Below, one piece after another: positions 1-8,050 of a DNA stretch of 64,000 nt (within the stretch, counting starts at the first letter, position 1; each line of letters begins with the position of its first letter). The notes under the pieces are model-generated. The model did not search any database and had not been told where the DNA came from. It was given only the letters and a program-made list of their open reading frames with translations. The position numbers and the translations under genes were made by a program. Origin of the DNA: Curvibacter sp. PD_MW3 (GTDB lineage: Bacteria > Pseudomonadota > Gammaproteobacteria > Burkholderiales > Burkholderiaceae_C); contig NSIV01000002.1 of NCBI GenBank assembly GCA_002633085.1, positions 417,602-481,601 of the forward strand, given 5' to 3'.

Positions 1-1015
1 CCTCGCCGCCCGTGGCCCCTCGGGGGCCACTTCCATCCTCGCCCGAATCGCCGCCACCGCGGTTCACCAGCACCAGCGCCTGCTTCTCGTAGACGCCAGC
101 CTGGCCGATGGACTTGCCTTTCCAACCGCAGGCATCGATCAGCCAGCCGGCCGCCAGCTTCACGGTGCCGTCGTCCAGCTGGTAGTGCACGATCTTGGGG
201 TCGCGCGCGATGATGTCGGCGCACTGCTCGGGCGTGACGGTGGGGTTCTTGAAGAAGCTGCCGGCGTTGCCGATGACGGCCGGGTCGGGCAGCTTGGCGC
301 GGCGGATGTCGCAGATCCAGTCGAAGATCTGCTGTGCCGAGGGCTGGTGCTTGCCGCTCTCGGCCATCTTGCGCTCCAGATCGAGGTAGCCCAGCACCGG
401 CTTCCAGGGTTTGGGCAGGCGCAGCCGCACGCGGGTGATGAGCGCGCGACCCGCCAGCCCCAGGCCGGCCGGGCGGCCGAGCGCTTCGTGTGCCGGCGCG
501 GCGGCGTGCTTGAACACCGAGTCGCGGTAGCCGAAGGCGCACTGGGCGGCATTCAGGGTGAAGGTCTGGCCAGTCTGCAGGTCCACCGCGTCGAGCGATT
601 CGAAGCGGTCCTGCAGTTCCACGCCATAGGCGCCGATGTTCTGCACCGGGGCGGCGCCCATGGTGCCGGGAATGAGCGCCATGTTTTCCAGCCCGGGCCA
701 GCCCTGTTCCAGCGTCCAGCGCACGACCTCATGCCAGCTTTCGCCACCGCCGGCCTCGACGATCCAGGCCTTGGGGGTTTCTTCCACCAGCCGGCGGCCG
801 GTGATCTCGACCTTGAGCACCACCGGCTTGACGTCGCCGGTGAGCACGATGTTGCTGCCGCCGCCGAGCACGAATTTCGGTGCTGGGCCGAGTTCGGCAT
901 CGGCCAGCACGGCCAACACGTCCGCCTCGCTTTTGACGCGGATCAGGGTATGGGCGCGGGCGACGATGCGGAAGGTGTTATACGGCTGGAGCGGGACGTT
1001 TTTCTCGACTAACAT
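1..1015 (-). CDS. murB: UDP-N-acetylenolpyruvoylglucosamine reductase, 3' end outside window
   Basis: MurB reduces UDP-GlcNAc-enolpyruvate to UDP-MurNAc with NADPH and FAD in cytoplasmic peptidoglycan precursor synthesis. The minus-strand frame opens with ATG at 1015 ([15 protein letters not shown]) and stays open to the window edge. The FAD-binding signature [13 protein letters not shown] lies near residue 50, the [18 protein letters not shown] motif near residue 110, and the catalytic [10 protein letters not shown] motif with its serine near residue 240. The NTFR, GGGSN and GSFFKNP motifs together make the call secure. Close to the window edge, between an NRGG and a GATG motif, the reading frame carries about 11 extra residues encoded by a palindromic repeat, listed separately. 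The C-terminal end cannot be seen. The gene is transcribed divergently from yajQ. Confidence 0.95.
   Translation of the reverse strand, partial: MLVEKNVPLQPYNTFRIVARAHTLIRVKSEADVLAVLADAELGPAPKFVLGGGSNIVLTGDVKPVVLKVEITGRRLVEETPKAWIVEAGGGESWHEVVRWTLEQGWPGLENMALIPGTMGAAPVQNIGAYGVELQDRFESLDAVDLQTGQTFTLNAAQCAFGYRDSVFKHAAAPAHEALGRPAGLGLAGRALITRVRLRLPKPWKPVLGYLDLERKMAESGKHQPSAQQIFDWICDIRRAKLPDPAVIGNAGSFFKNPTVTPEQCADIIARDPKIVHYQLDDGTVKLAAGWLIDACGWKGKSIGQAGVYEKQALVLVNRGGGDSGEDGSGPRGATGGE
12..52. repeat. Palindromic repeat inserted in frame in murB
   Basis: An exact inverted repeat, GTGGCCCC (12-19) and GGGGCCAC (23-30) around the loop TCG, lies inside murB. Read as protein, bases of about 20-52 add roughly 11 Gly, Ser, Asp and Glu-rich residues where MurB proteins normally run straight from NRGG to ATG. 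The insertion keeps the frame. I believe similar short GC-rich palindromes are dispersed in Comamonadaceae genomes, but that is memory and not checked here. Confidence 0.6.
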
Positions 1016-1058
1016 TGGCCGATTCTCTCATTTGCCCCAGTTAGCGGAAATTACAAAC

Positions 1059-1544
1059 ATGCCTTCATTCGATACCGTCTGCGAAGCCGACATGGTCAAA
1101 GTCAAAAACGGTGTGGACAACTCTGCCAAGGAGATTGCCACCCGCTTCGATTTCAAGGGCACCTCGGCCAGCATTGAGATCAAGGACAAGGAGATCACCG
1201 TGATCGGTGATGCCGACTTCCAGCTCGAACAGATTTTCGACGTGCTGCGCAACAAGCTGACCAAGCAGTCGGTGGACGTGCGCTTCCTGGACATCGGCGA
1301 CCTACAGAAGATGGGCGGCGACAAGGTCAAGAAGGTCATCAAGGTGCGCAACGGCATCGAGTCCGAGCTGGCCAAGAAGATCCAGCGCCTGATCAAGGAC
1401 AGCAAGCTGAAGGTTCAGGCCGCCATCCAGGAAGACAAGGTGCGCGTCAGCGGCGCCAAGCGCGACGACCTGCAGGCTGCCATGGCCTTGCTGCGCAAGG
1501 AAATCACCGACATCCCGCTGGACTTCAACAACTTCCGCGACTGA
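1059..1544 (+). CDS. yajQ: YajQ family nucleotide-binding protein
   Basis: This 161-residue protein matches the YajQ/DUF520 family over its full length: it starts [20 protein letters not shown] and ends [13 protein letters not shown], both strong family signatures. Family members bind nucleotides, and one in Xanthomonas binds cyclic di-GMP and acts with a transcription factor; its role here is inferred. A longer in-frame opening exists upstream, but the ATG at 1059 matches the family's N-terminus. The stop codon overlaps the start of the next gene (TGATG at 1542-1546), so the two are probably translationally coupled. Confidence 0.95.
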   Translation: MPSFDTVCEADMVKVKNGVDNSAKEIATRFDFKGTSASIEIKDKEITVIGDADFQLEQIFDVLRNKLTKQSVDVRFLDIGDLQKMGGDKVKKVIKVRNGIESELAKKIQRLIKDSKLKVQAAIQEDKVRVSGAKRDDLQAAMALLRKEITDIPLDFNNFRD

Positions 1545-2197
1545 TGAAAGCCTTTGCCGCGCTGCTGCTGACCTGCGCAGGACTCCTCGCGGGCAACGGC
1601 GTGGCATACGCGCAGTCGGTCGCGCTCTCCGGCATGCTGGGCGCCAAGGCCCTGCTGGTGGTGGACGGCAGTGCGCCCAAGAGCGTGGCCGTGGGTGAGA
1701 CGCACCGCGGCGTCAAGGTGCTGAGCACCTCGGCCGACCAGGCGGTGGTGGAAGTGGGCGGCAGCCGGCAGACCCTGCGCATGGGCGAAGCCCCGGTGAG
1801 CGCCGGCATGCCGACAGAGGGGGCCGAGAACGGAAAGATCGTGCTGCACGCCGGCAGCGGCGGGCATTTTCTGACGCAGGGCCAGATCAACGGCCGCGCC
1901 GTCACCTTTCTGGTGGACACCGGCGCCTCGACGGTGGCCTTGAGCGTGGCCGATGCCGAGCGCATTGGCCTGGCCTACAAATCAGGGCAGCCGGTACGCG
2001 TCAACACCGCCAACGGTGTGGTTCCGGGCTGGCTGGTCAAGCTCACGTCCGTGCGCCTGGGGCAGGTGGATGTGTACAACGTCGATGCCGTGGTTTCGCC
2101 GGCGGCCATGCCCTACGTCCTGCTCGGCAACAGCGTCCTGACGCGTTTCCAGATGACGCGCACCAACGACCAGCTGGTGCTCGACAAGCGCTATTGA
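1544..2197 (+). CDS. Retropepsin-like aspartic protease, secreted or membrane-anchored
   Basis: The protein has 217 residues. Residues 1-25 form a signal peptide or membrane anchor ending VAYAQS. A retroviral-type aspartic protease domain fills the C-terminal half, with the catalytic DTG in the motif VDTGAST near residue 126 and the second family hallmark LLGNSVLTRFQM near residue 195. This is the clan AA, TIGR02281-like family common in proteobacteria, which acts as a dimer because each chain has a single DTG. The N-terminal half (about residues 30-95) is a small beta-rich domain of unknown role. The substrate is not predictable. The gene overlaps yajQ and is followed after 22 bases by an HD-GYP-like gene, which suggests a common transcript. 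Confidence 0.85.
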   Translation: MKAFAALLLTCAGLLAGNGVAYAQSVALSGMLGAKALLVVDGSAPKSVAVGETHRGVKVLSTSADQAVVEVGGSRQTLRMGEAPVSAGMPTEGAENGKIVLHAGSGGHFLTQGQINGRAVTFLVDTGASTVALSVADAERIGLAYKSGQPVRVNTANGVVPGWLVKLTSVRLGQVDVYNVDAVVSPAAMPYVLLGNSVLTRFQMTRTNDQLVLDKRY

Positions 2198-2219
2198 ACG
2201 AAACCCCGGCCACCGCGTC

Positions 2220-3185
2220 ATGAGCATCAAGGACCAAACCGAATACGAAGACCTGCTGGGTCTGTGGTCCGACCTGGAAGCCGGCCTGGGCATCCTGCTG
2301 GGCAGCCCGGCCAGCATCCAGGAGTTTGAGCAACGCGTCTGGCAGTACGACCGCTGGATGCAGACCCTGCTGGAGCGCGATGCCGACGTCGGCCTGTACC
2401 TGCTGTTCCAGCTCTCCACCAACTCCTCGGTCGGCTACAGCGCCTCCCACTCGCTGATCTGCAGCGTGCTGTGCCACCTGATCGCCAGCGAGCTCAAGCT
2501 CAGCATGCCCGAACGCAACAGCCTGGTGCATGCGGCCATGACCATGAACATCGCCATGACCGCCCTGCAGGACGAGCTGGCGCTGCAGACCGACCCGCTC
2601 ACCCCGGAGCAGCAGGACGCCATCCGCGGCCACGCGGCCAAGGGCAGCCTGATGCTGGCCAATCTGGGGGTCACCGACGAGCTGTGGCTGGAGGTGATCG
2701 CCAACCACCACGACGAGAGCCTGGAGAAAGTGGAATTGCGCCTGCTGCCGGCGCGCAAGCGGCTGGTCAGCATCCTGCGCGCGGTGGACCGTTATGCCGC
2801 CATGATTTCACCGCGCAAGTCGCGTGAGGGCCGCAGCACCACCGAATCGGTGCGCAGCATCATGAGCAGCACCGCGCCCTACAACGATGCCGTGGGCCAC
2901 GCCCTGGTGCGCGCTGTGGGTCTGTGCCCGCCGGGCACCTACGTGCGCCTGGAAGACAACGCGATTGCCGTGGTCGTGCGTCGCAACAGCAAGGCCAACC
3001 TGCCGCATGTGGCCATCATGACCGATGCGGCCGGCAGCACCTTGCCCCGGCCCCGCCTGCACTGCCCGGCCAATGGCAAGCCAGCGCTGAAAGCCGCGCT
3101 GGCCAGCGCCATGGTGCGCCAGCGCTTCAACCACCACCTGGTGCTGCAGCTCAGCCTGCAGGCCGCCCTGGCCCAGCAAGCCTAG
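2220..3185 (+). CDS. Degenerate HD-GYP domain protein
   Basis: The 321-residue protein follows the layout of HD-GYP cyclic di-GMP phosphodiesterases. Visible pieces are a first histidine in the SHSL segment, a helix where the HD pair should sit, the NHHDE motif near residue 164, a VDRYAAMISPRKSREGRS stretch equivalent to the usual DRYDAM...R motif, and a closing PPGTYVRLEDNAIAVVV equivalent to the family's PPGS-VRL tail. The metal-binding HD dyad is absent: HAAMTMNI stands where HDIGK is expected, and there is no GYP motif. I infer that it is catalytically weak or dead and serves as a sensor or adaptor. Confidence 0.75.
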   Translation: MSIKDQTEYEDLLGLWSDLEAGLGILLGSPASIQEFEQRVWQYDRWMQTLLERDADVGLYLLFQLSTNSSVGYSASHSLICSVLCHLIASELKLSMPERNSLVHAAMTMNIAMTALQDELALQTDPLTPEQQDAIRGHAAKGSLMLANLGVTDELWLEVIANHHDESLEKVELRLLPARKRLVSILRAVDRYAAMISPRKSREGRSTTESVRSIMSSTAPYNDAVGHALVRAVGLCPPGTYVRLEDNAIAVVVRRNSKANLPHVAIMTDAAGSTLPRPRLHCPANGKPALKAALASAMVRQRFNHHLVLQLSLQAALAQQA

Positions 3186-3204
3186 ACCGTGGCCGGCCTG
3201 GGGA

Positions 3205-3864
3205 TCAGGCCTTGTCGGCCGCCCCGTCTTTTTTCTTCTGCCCGATCTTGGACTCGGTGCCGCGCGCCAGGCGGCCGATGTTCTCGGCATGGCGATAGAT
3301 CAGCAGCAGCGCCATGGCGCTGACAGTGAACAGGATGGGTCCTTCCATGCGCCAGGCCAGGCCGTCGCCAAAGATGTAGTAGACCGGTGCAAACACCGCC
3401 GCGGCCAGCGAGGCAAGCGAGGAATAACGGAAGAAGAAAGCCATGATGAGCCAGGTAGCGGCCGTGGCCAGGCCCAGCACCCAGTCCAGCCCCAGCAGCA
3501 CGCCCAGCGCCGTGGCCACGCCCTTGCCGCCCTGGAAGCGGAAGAACACCGGGTACAGGTGGCCCAGGAAGGCACCCAGCCCCACCAGGGCCAGCGTACC
3601 GGCCTCCAGCCCATAGGGTTTGCCAAACCAGTGGACCAGTGCCACCGGCAGCCAGCCCTTGGCGGCGTCCAGCAGCAAGGTGGCGATGGCGGCCTTCTTG
3701 GAGCCCGAGCGCAGCACGTTGGTGGCCCCCGGGTTCTTGCTGCCGTAGGTGCGCGGGTCGTTCAGCCCCATGACACGGCTGACGATGACGGCAAACGACA
3801 GCGACCCGACCAGGTAGGCCGCGATGCCCGCGAGCACGGGGTAGATGGCAGACAAAGAATCCAA
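3205..3864 (-). CDS. plsY: Glycerol-3-phosphate acyltransferase PlsY
   Basis: PlsY is the inner-membrane enzyme that moves the acyl group from acyl-phosphate to glycerol-3-phosphate, the first step of phospholipid synthesis. The three conserved active-site loops are visible: GSKNPGATNVLR, GHLYPVFFRFQGGKGVATALG, and a C-terminal loop leading to IYRHAENIGRLARG. Several hydrophobic segments span the rest. A longer ATG-initiated frame exists, but I chose TTG at 3864: a GAGGAG box stands six bases upstream and the predicted protein (219 residues, start DSLSAIYPVLAG) matches the family length. The C-terminal tail is lysine-rich. The next gene upstream is the broken ybaK. Confidence 0.93.
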   Translation of the reverse strand: MDSLSAIYPVLAGIAAYLVGSLSFAVIVSRVMGLNDPRTYGSKNPGATNVLRSGSKKAAIATLLLDAAKGWLPVALVHWFGKPYGLEAGTLALVGLGAFLGHLYPVFFRFQGGKGVATALGVLLGLDWVLGLATAATWLIMAFFFRYSSLASLAAAVFAPVYYIFGDGLAWRMEGPILFTVSAMALLLIYRHAENIGRLARGTESKIGQKKKDGAADKA

Positions 3865-3922
3865 AACAAACTCCTCAGCAACGCGGCCCGGACGGGCGGC
3901 ATTGGACAACACAAACAGGCCG

Positions 3923-4102
3923 CTATTCTGCCAGCGCGCACTGCACCGGCTTCGCGCCCAGCAACTGCACGCACACCTGCGGATCGATCCCCACCAAGTA
4001 ACCGCGCCGCCCGCCGTTGATCAGGATACGCGGCAGCGTCAGGATGGTCTCCTCGATGTACACCGGTATGGTCTTGCGTGTGCCAAAGGGCGAGGTGCCG
4101 CC
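3923..4102 (-). pseudogene. ybaK: ybaK, 3' fragment (C-terminal 59 residues)
   Basis: The minus-strand frame encodes GGTSPFGTRKTIPVYIEETI and continues with LINGGRRGYLVGIDP, the unmistakable C-terminus of the YbaK/EbsC aminoacyl-tRNA deacylases, which hydrolyse Cys-tRNA(Pro). The frame upstream (MPSAKMTRRITK) is unrelated sequence belonging to the inserted island. The matching N-terminal portion lies 25 kb away at 29408-29719 on the same strand and ends with GYLV exactly where GGTSPFG should follow. The gene is therefore interrupted and not functional here. Confidence 0.93.
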
Positions 4103-4105
4103 TTT

Positions 4106-4122
4106 GGTTATACGCCGCGTCA
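4106..4122 (+). repeat. Left terminal inverted repeat of the island
   Basis: GGTTATACGCCGCGTCA starts three bases inside the left ybaK junction. It matches the right end at 29393-29408 in inverted orientation with one substitution and one extra base. It is a candidate recombinase core site. Confidence 0.7.
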
Positions 4123-4124
4123 TC

Positions 4125-4193
4125 TTAGCCGATGGCATTTCCTTCTATAGAAATGTCTTCGACTAACACTCCCCTGTTAGCCGATGCCAATTT
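4125..4193 (+). repeat. Subterminal direct repeats and small hairpin at left end
   Basis: TTAGCCGATGGCATTT (4125-4140) recurs as TTAGCCGATGCCAATTT (4177-4193). Between them CTAACA (4163-4168) and TGTTAG (4175-4180) can pair around CTCCCC. Such repeats next to the terminal repeat fit accessory binding sites for the recombinases; this role is inferred from position only. Confidence 0.5.
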
Positions 4194-4390
4194 GACGCCC
4201 AGAGTTCGCAAATGTGCGTGCCAGAGTAGACCTTTTCCAGTTCCGGCCGGCGCGTGACGAAGCCACAAGCCTCCGACCATGTGTCGCGCATCGGCTGAGT
4301 TTCCAAGTCCCGGGAGTAGTTCCATCGTCACCTTGTCGCATGCCTCGATGCAAAAGTATTCAATCTTCCCAACCGGAACGTTCAACTCGT

Positions 4391-4909
4391 TCAGCTTCCT
4401 TGGAACATCGGAAAGTGCAGTTGCACCAGGGATGCGGTCAAGGTGACGGGGTGATCGATATGCGGTCCGCGGCGCTTGAGCAGCTCCACGGAAAGGGCGT
4501 TGTCTTCGGGTGCGACACGCAGGCCCAGGCGTAACGGCGCCGGCGACGACTCATGCCGCGCCTGCTCAGGGCGGAACGCAAACACCAGGGCCTGGGTCGA
4601 GGTACTGGCCAGCTGCAGGCGTCGCAGTTGTTCTGAGCGGGCCTGGGGCAACCAGGCCAGCAAGGCTCCCAGCTCCTGACAACGCAGGACCTGCTCGGCA
4701 GCCCAAAGGCGTTGCGCGGGCGTGGGCGCGTCGATGCGCAGGATCTGCTCGGCGCGCAGGCCTGCGGACACGAGGGCCGCGAGATTGGGCAGATGTGGCG
4801 CCCCGATCAGCACCAGCGAACCACGGTCGACGATCTGGCGCAAGGCAGGCAGCAGCGGGCGCCACTCGTGCAGTCTGGGCTGGGCCTGCAGGATCTCGGC
4901 CCACCCTTG
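4391..4909 (-). pseudogene. imuA: imuA remnant (mutasome protein), N-terminus missing
   Basis: The reading frame encodes a RecA/SulA-like protein segment typical of ImuA, which works with ImuB and DnaE2 in SOS-induced error-prone repair. Family features are the LLPALRQ start, LVLIGAPHLPNLAALVSAGL, RLWAAEQVLRCQELGALLAWL, RSEQLRRLQLA and SPAPLRLGLRVAP followed by LLKRRGP. A stop codon at 4910-4912 precedes residues GWAEILQAQPRLHEW, so roughly the first 60-90 residues are missing and no sensible start remains. No imuB follows; the sequence from 4390 down to 4123 is unrelated, with an open but unrecognised 86-residue frame. I read this as a leftover of an imuA-imuB-dnaE2 cassette. Confidence 0.75.
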
Positions 4910-5036
4910 TCAACGCGCGCATATCTTGGTACCTGCACCGATCTGCAGCAGATCATCGACTCGATCCCGGTCAAATGCGGCTACGCGGAACTCGTTCAAA
5001 CCTTTACCAGGGTAACCATAACCCGAACGTCAAAGA

Positions 5037-5435
5037 CTAGACCCGTATATTTTTCAACGATGCCAGGAAGTAATCGTCGCCACTTTGGTCACTTACCCCA
5101 ATGATTCTGGTCACGATTTCGCGCTCAACGGTGATTGAGAGAATCTGTATTGCCTGGAAGAGATCATCTTCCTGAACTGAGAACTTGCGAGCAACTTCTG
5201 GAGACAGCAGAAGCTCAATGTACTTAAACACAAGACACATCGCCACGCTCAGACTTTCTGTCGATTCTGCACCGCCTTTCACCATCAACTCAACTCGGCG
5301 AAGATCCAATGCCAAGGACAACAAAATCGACTCGCTTAGCTTTGAAGGAAGTAGCTCAGATATGGGCTGAGACTGAGTCATGCGCCCCAGCGAGGCGAGG
5401 TCGGTAGAAGTTCTTGGCCTCAAGCTTTCCAGCAT
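5037..5435 (-). CDS. Hypothetical protein divergent from an XRE regulator
   Basis: I do not recognise this 132-residue protein. I chose ATG at 5435 because a GGAGG box lies just upstream; a longer frame begins at 5630 but would run through the neighbouring promoter and gene. The protein is helical and rich in Leu, Ser and Glu, with no signal peptide, membrane segment or clear enzyme motif. It is transcribed away from a small XRE regulator, and a 24-base palindrome lies between the two start codons, so the pair is likely co-regulated. It could be the partner of the regulator in a toxin-antitoxin or restriction-control pair, but nothing in the sequence proves that. Confidence 0.55.
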   Translation of the reverse strand: MLESLRPRTSTDLASLGRMTQSQPISELLPSKLSESILLSLALDLRRVELMVKGGAESTESLSVAMCLVFKYIELLLSPEVARKFSVQEDDLFQAIQILSITVEREIVTRIIGVSDQSGDDYFLASLKNIRV

Positions 5436-5459
5436 ATGACCTCCAGCACTAAAAATGAT

Positions 5460-5483
5460 ACTTATAGTCTGTAGACGTAAAGT
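5460..5483. promoter_or_regulatory. Palindromic operator between divergent genes
   Basis: The sequence has the symmetric pattern ACTT-N3-GTCT-GT-AGAC-N3-AAGT. It lies 24 bases from the minus-strand start and 27 bases from the plus-strand XRE start. The GTC/GAC half sites resemble C-boxes used by controller proteins of restriction-modification systems; binding by the adjacent XRE protein is inferred. Confidence 0.55.
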
Positions 5484-5510
5484 CGTCAATGCGGAGAAGC
5501 TTATGGGCAA

Positions 5511-5753
5511 ATGGCCCGTAGAAGTAATCCTCCCGTTTCTGGTCGCAAGCGTCTGGCTGTTCAGATGCGTGTACGCCGCCGTCACTTGGGACTGTCCCAA
5601 GAAGAGCTTGCGGCAATCGCCGGAATCCACCGCACTTACGTCGGGGCAGTTGAGAGAGAAGAGCGCAATATTTCAATAGACAATGTCGAGAAGATTGCGA
5701 TCGCGTTACAAATGGACATTGCCGAGATTTTGGCACCGCTACCCATTTCGTAA
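5511..5753 (+). CDS. XRE-family regulator resembling restriction controller (C) proteins
   Basis: The 80-residue protein is almost all one HTH domain: RRRHLGLSQEELAAIAGIHR then TYVGAVEREERNISIDNVEKIAIALQ. The sequence SQEELA...HRTYVG..ERxxRNISxxNxxKIA is characteristic of small XRE proteins, including the controller proteins that time expression of restriction-modification genes. No methylase or endonuclease gene is adjacent, so if it was such a controller it is now an orphan. The ATG at 5511 has only a weak ribosome site; a GGAG lies 19 bases upstream. The palindrome at 5460-5483 is its likely operator. Confidence 0.8.
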   Translation: MARRSNPPVSGRKRLAVQMRVRRRHLGLSQEELAAIAGIHRTYVGAVEREERNISIDNVEKIAIALQMDIAEILAPLPIS

Positions 5754-6189
5754 CTGAAGAGCATTCGATTGCTGCATAAGTTGCTAGCCAAGAATGGATT
5801 CGCTGGTGACCAATGCCACTGGTAGCCTCAGAGTGATCTGGAACAGTTGGCTTCGGCAGACGGAATGACAGCGACGACCATTGACGAGCATCCAGCAGGC
5901 AGCCACTCATATTGCCGCTGTTCCATGGGGACCTGACACTTGATGTTCTCAGTGAAGGTAAACCCCACTTAATCGTCCGCTATGGCGCGGCATGAACCGG
6001 CGCTTTGGACCCGCTGCAACCTCTTTCCCCGTTGGACTAAGTGACATCTCTGCAGCGATAGCCGCCGGTCGGTAACTAATGCTGAGCGGCTGCTACTTGG
6101 TCGCTAACGCCATCTCTGCGTGGAGATCCATAGCTGAAAAGCAGGATGCCCAACCCGGCCTGTTTGTCCGGGTGGACACCACCCACCCC
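5754..6189. other. Gene-poor stretch between XRE gene and integrase
   Basis: I find no convincing gene, RNA or repeat in these 436 bases. Short frames on both strands lack ribosome sites and familiar motifs. Its position between a regulator and an integrase gene suggests degraded cargo. Confidence 0.5.
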
Positions 6190-6813
6190 TCAGATCTCCG
6201 TTTGCTCAGAGATTTCGAGGGCGTCGTCAACTTCAATGCCTAGGTACCGCACCGTCGACTCCAGCTTGGCGTGCCCGAGAAGCAACTGCACGGCGCGAAG
6301 GTTCTTGGTTCGCCGGTAGATCAGCGTCGCCTTGGTCCTGCGCATCGAATGCGTTCCATAGTCGGCACGGTCAAGCCCTAGTTCGTCAACCCAGTGCCCG
6401 AGAATCCGCGCGTACTGCCGGGTTCCGAGATGGGGCGACTCGTGAAGTCGGCTGGGAAACAGGAAATTGTCCGGTTTCAGCCCAGCGTACTTGATCCACG
6501 CCTGCAGGGTATCTCGAGTGGTTGCGGTGATCTCGAACTGAACCGGACGCTGAGTTTTGTGCTGCATGACGATGGCGCGGGTTGCCACCTGGTCGCCATG
6601 GCAGACGTCCCGGACTTTGAGCGCGACGAGATCGCATCCACGTAACTTGCTGTCGATGCCCAGATTGAGGAGCGCAAGTTCTCGTATGCGTCCTTCCATC
6701 TGAAGGCGGACGCGGAGTGCCCAGATGTCCTTGGGCTTGAACGGCGCCTTCTGCCCTACGATCTTGCCCTTGTTCCACGGCTCGCGATGTGTGGTGTTAC
6801 CTACTGTTTCCAT
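6190..6813 (-). CDS. Tyrosine-type site-specific recombinase/integrase (catalytic domain only)
   Basis: This 207-residue protein carries the catalytic pattern of tyrosine recombinases: an arginine in SKLRGCDLVALKVRDV near residue 58, the H-x-x-R box GTHSMRRTKATLIY near residue 155, and LLLGHAKLESTVRYLG with the histidine near 179 and the presumed nucleophile Tyr near 187. It lacks the N-terminal arm and core-binding domains of phage integrases, so it is either a family of short recombinases common on plasmids and islands or a truncated form. It sits 1.4 kb inside the left half of the island, apart from the four-gene recombination module, and probably belongs to an older insertion. Confidence 0.85.
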   Translation of the reverse strand: METVGNTTHREPWNKGKIVGQKAPFKPKDIWALRVRLQMEGRIRELALLNLGIDSKLRGCDLVALKVRDVCHGDQVATRAIVMQHKTQRPVQFEITATTRDTLQAWIKYAGLKPDNFLFPSRLHESPHLGTRQYARILGHWVDELGLDRADYGTHSMRRTKATLIYRRTKNLRAVQLLLGHAKLESTVRYLGIEVDDALEISEQTEI

Positions 6814-7064
6814 GATGGTCTCCCATCGAGTTGAGGGGCACGTAGGATGCGCCGAGAACCGCCGGCGGACTACGATCTTGGTTTACAAGCGGGCTAGAAC
6901 GGCTGGTCAGAGTCAGCTTGTGGCACGCCCCGGGTAGACACTGATCCGGCCAGGTGCGGACGGTAGCGTGGAAAGCGCAGAGTGGACACCATGTGCCGAC
7001 GGGTTTCCCAGCCTTGTTATTACCTTTGGAATACCAGAGATTCAGGAATTTCCAGGCCCTAGCC

Positions 7065-7943
7065 TCAGCCCCTCGCCAGCTCCACAAAGGCCTGCAGGTA
7101 ATCCACATCGCCATCCGATTCACGCAGGCCCAGGAAAATCTGTTTCTTGAGGCCGTGCCGGCCCAGGCGCACGGGCACGATGTCCATGCGTTCGGCGTAC
7201 TCCTCGATTAGCCAGCGCGGCAGTGCCGTGACACCACGGCCGCTGGCCACCATCTGCAGCAGGATGTCGGTGGTCTCGATGGTTCGGTGCTGGCGCGGCG
7301 CGATGCCTGCGGGCGTAAGGAACTGGTTGAACACGTCCAGCCGCTCGGGTGCCACGGGGTAGGTGATGAGGATCTCCTGCGCCAGCTGTTTTGGCAGCAC
7401 ATGGGTCGCCCCGGCCAGCGTGTGGCTGCGCGGGACGACGAGCACCTGTTCGTAGTCGAACACGGGCTCGAAACGCAGGCCGGGTTTGAACAAGGGGTCG
7501 GGCGTGACCAGCAGGTCGATCTCAAAACCGAAGAGCGCGCCGATGCCGCCGAACTGGAATTTCTGCTTCACGTCCACGTCCACATCGGGCCAACGCGCGA
7601 GGTAGGGGGCCACGAGCTTGAGCAGCCACTGGTAGCAGGGGTGGCATTCCATGCCGATGCGCAGCGTGCCGCGTTCACCCTCGGCGTATTGCCGCAGGCG
7701 TTCTTCGGCCTGGTCCAATTGCGGCAGCACACGGTTCGCCACCGCCAGCAGGTACTCACCCGCCTGAGTGGGGATGAGCTGGCGCCCTTCGCGCAGCCAG
7801 ATGGCCGTGCCCAGCAGCGACTCCAGCTTTTTCACTGAATGGCTCAGGGCTGACTGGGTCAGGCACAGGGTGTCGGCGGCGGCCGTCAACGAACCCTGTT
7901 TGGCGACTTCCTGCACGATGGCCAGATGGATGCGTTCCAGCAT
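7065..7943 (-). CDS. metR: LysR-type regulator of methionine synthesis, MetR-like
   Basis: The 292-residue protein has an N-terminal winged HTH (residues 1-60: AIVQEVAKQGSLTAAADTLC then LTQSALSHSVKKLE) and a C-terminal LysR effector-binding domain. It is divergent from metE with 107 bases between start codons, the classic MetR-MetE arrangement. MetR senses homocysteine and activates metE. The sequence features MECHPCYQWL and LFGFEIDLLVTPDPL fit the MetR subfamily rather than a generic LysR. A palindromic TGAG-N5-CTCA just upstream of its start is a plausible binding site. No truncation is visible. Confidence 0.85.
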   Translation of the reverse strand: MLERIHLAIVQEVAKQGSLTAAADTLCLTQSALSHSVKKLESLLGTAIWLREGRQLIPTQAGEYLLAVANRVLPQLDQAEERLRQYAEGERGTLRIGMECHPCYQWLLKLVAPYLARWPDVDVDVKQKFQFGGIGALFGFEIDLLVTPDPLFKPGLRFEPVFDYEQVLVVPRSHTLAGATHVLPKQLAQEILITYPVAPERLDVFNQFLTPAGIAPRQHRTIETTDILLQMVASGRGVTALPRWLIEEYAERMDIVPVRLGRHGLKKQIFLGLRESDGDVDYLQAFVELARG

Positions 7944-7946
7944 ATA

Positions 7947-7959
7947 TGAGCCAATCTCA
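7947..7959. promoter_or_regulatory. MetR-like binding site
   Basis: TGAGCCAATCTCA is an exact inverted repeat with a five-base spacer. It resembles the known MetR consensus TGAA-N5-TTCA with one change per arm. It lies three bases upstream of the metR start and 91 bases upstream of metE, so it could serve autoregulation and metE activation. Confidence 0.5.
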
Positions 7960-8050
7960 TGGATGATTGAAATAAGACCATTTTACGTAGTGGGTCTGCT
8001 TGCCTAGGATGCCGAGCTTCGACATCACACACACGATAGGCAACAACAAC

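Noticed and set aside
4125..4385. 86-residue minus-strand frame starting MNVPVGKIEYFC
   Set aside because: It has no recognised family and no clear ribosome site, and it overlaps the subterminal repeats of the island. It may be a decayed fragment, so it is not listed as a gene.
4900..5036. AGGGTAACCATAACCC near 5009 as an internal copy of the island end
   Set aside because: Only ATAACC is shared with the terminal repeats, so a chance match is likely.
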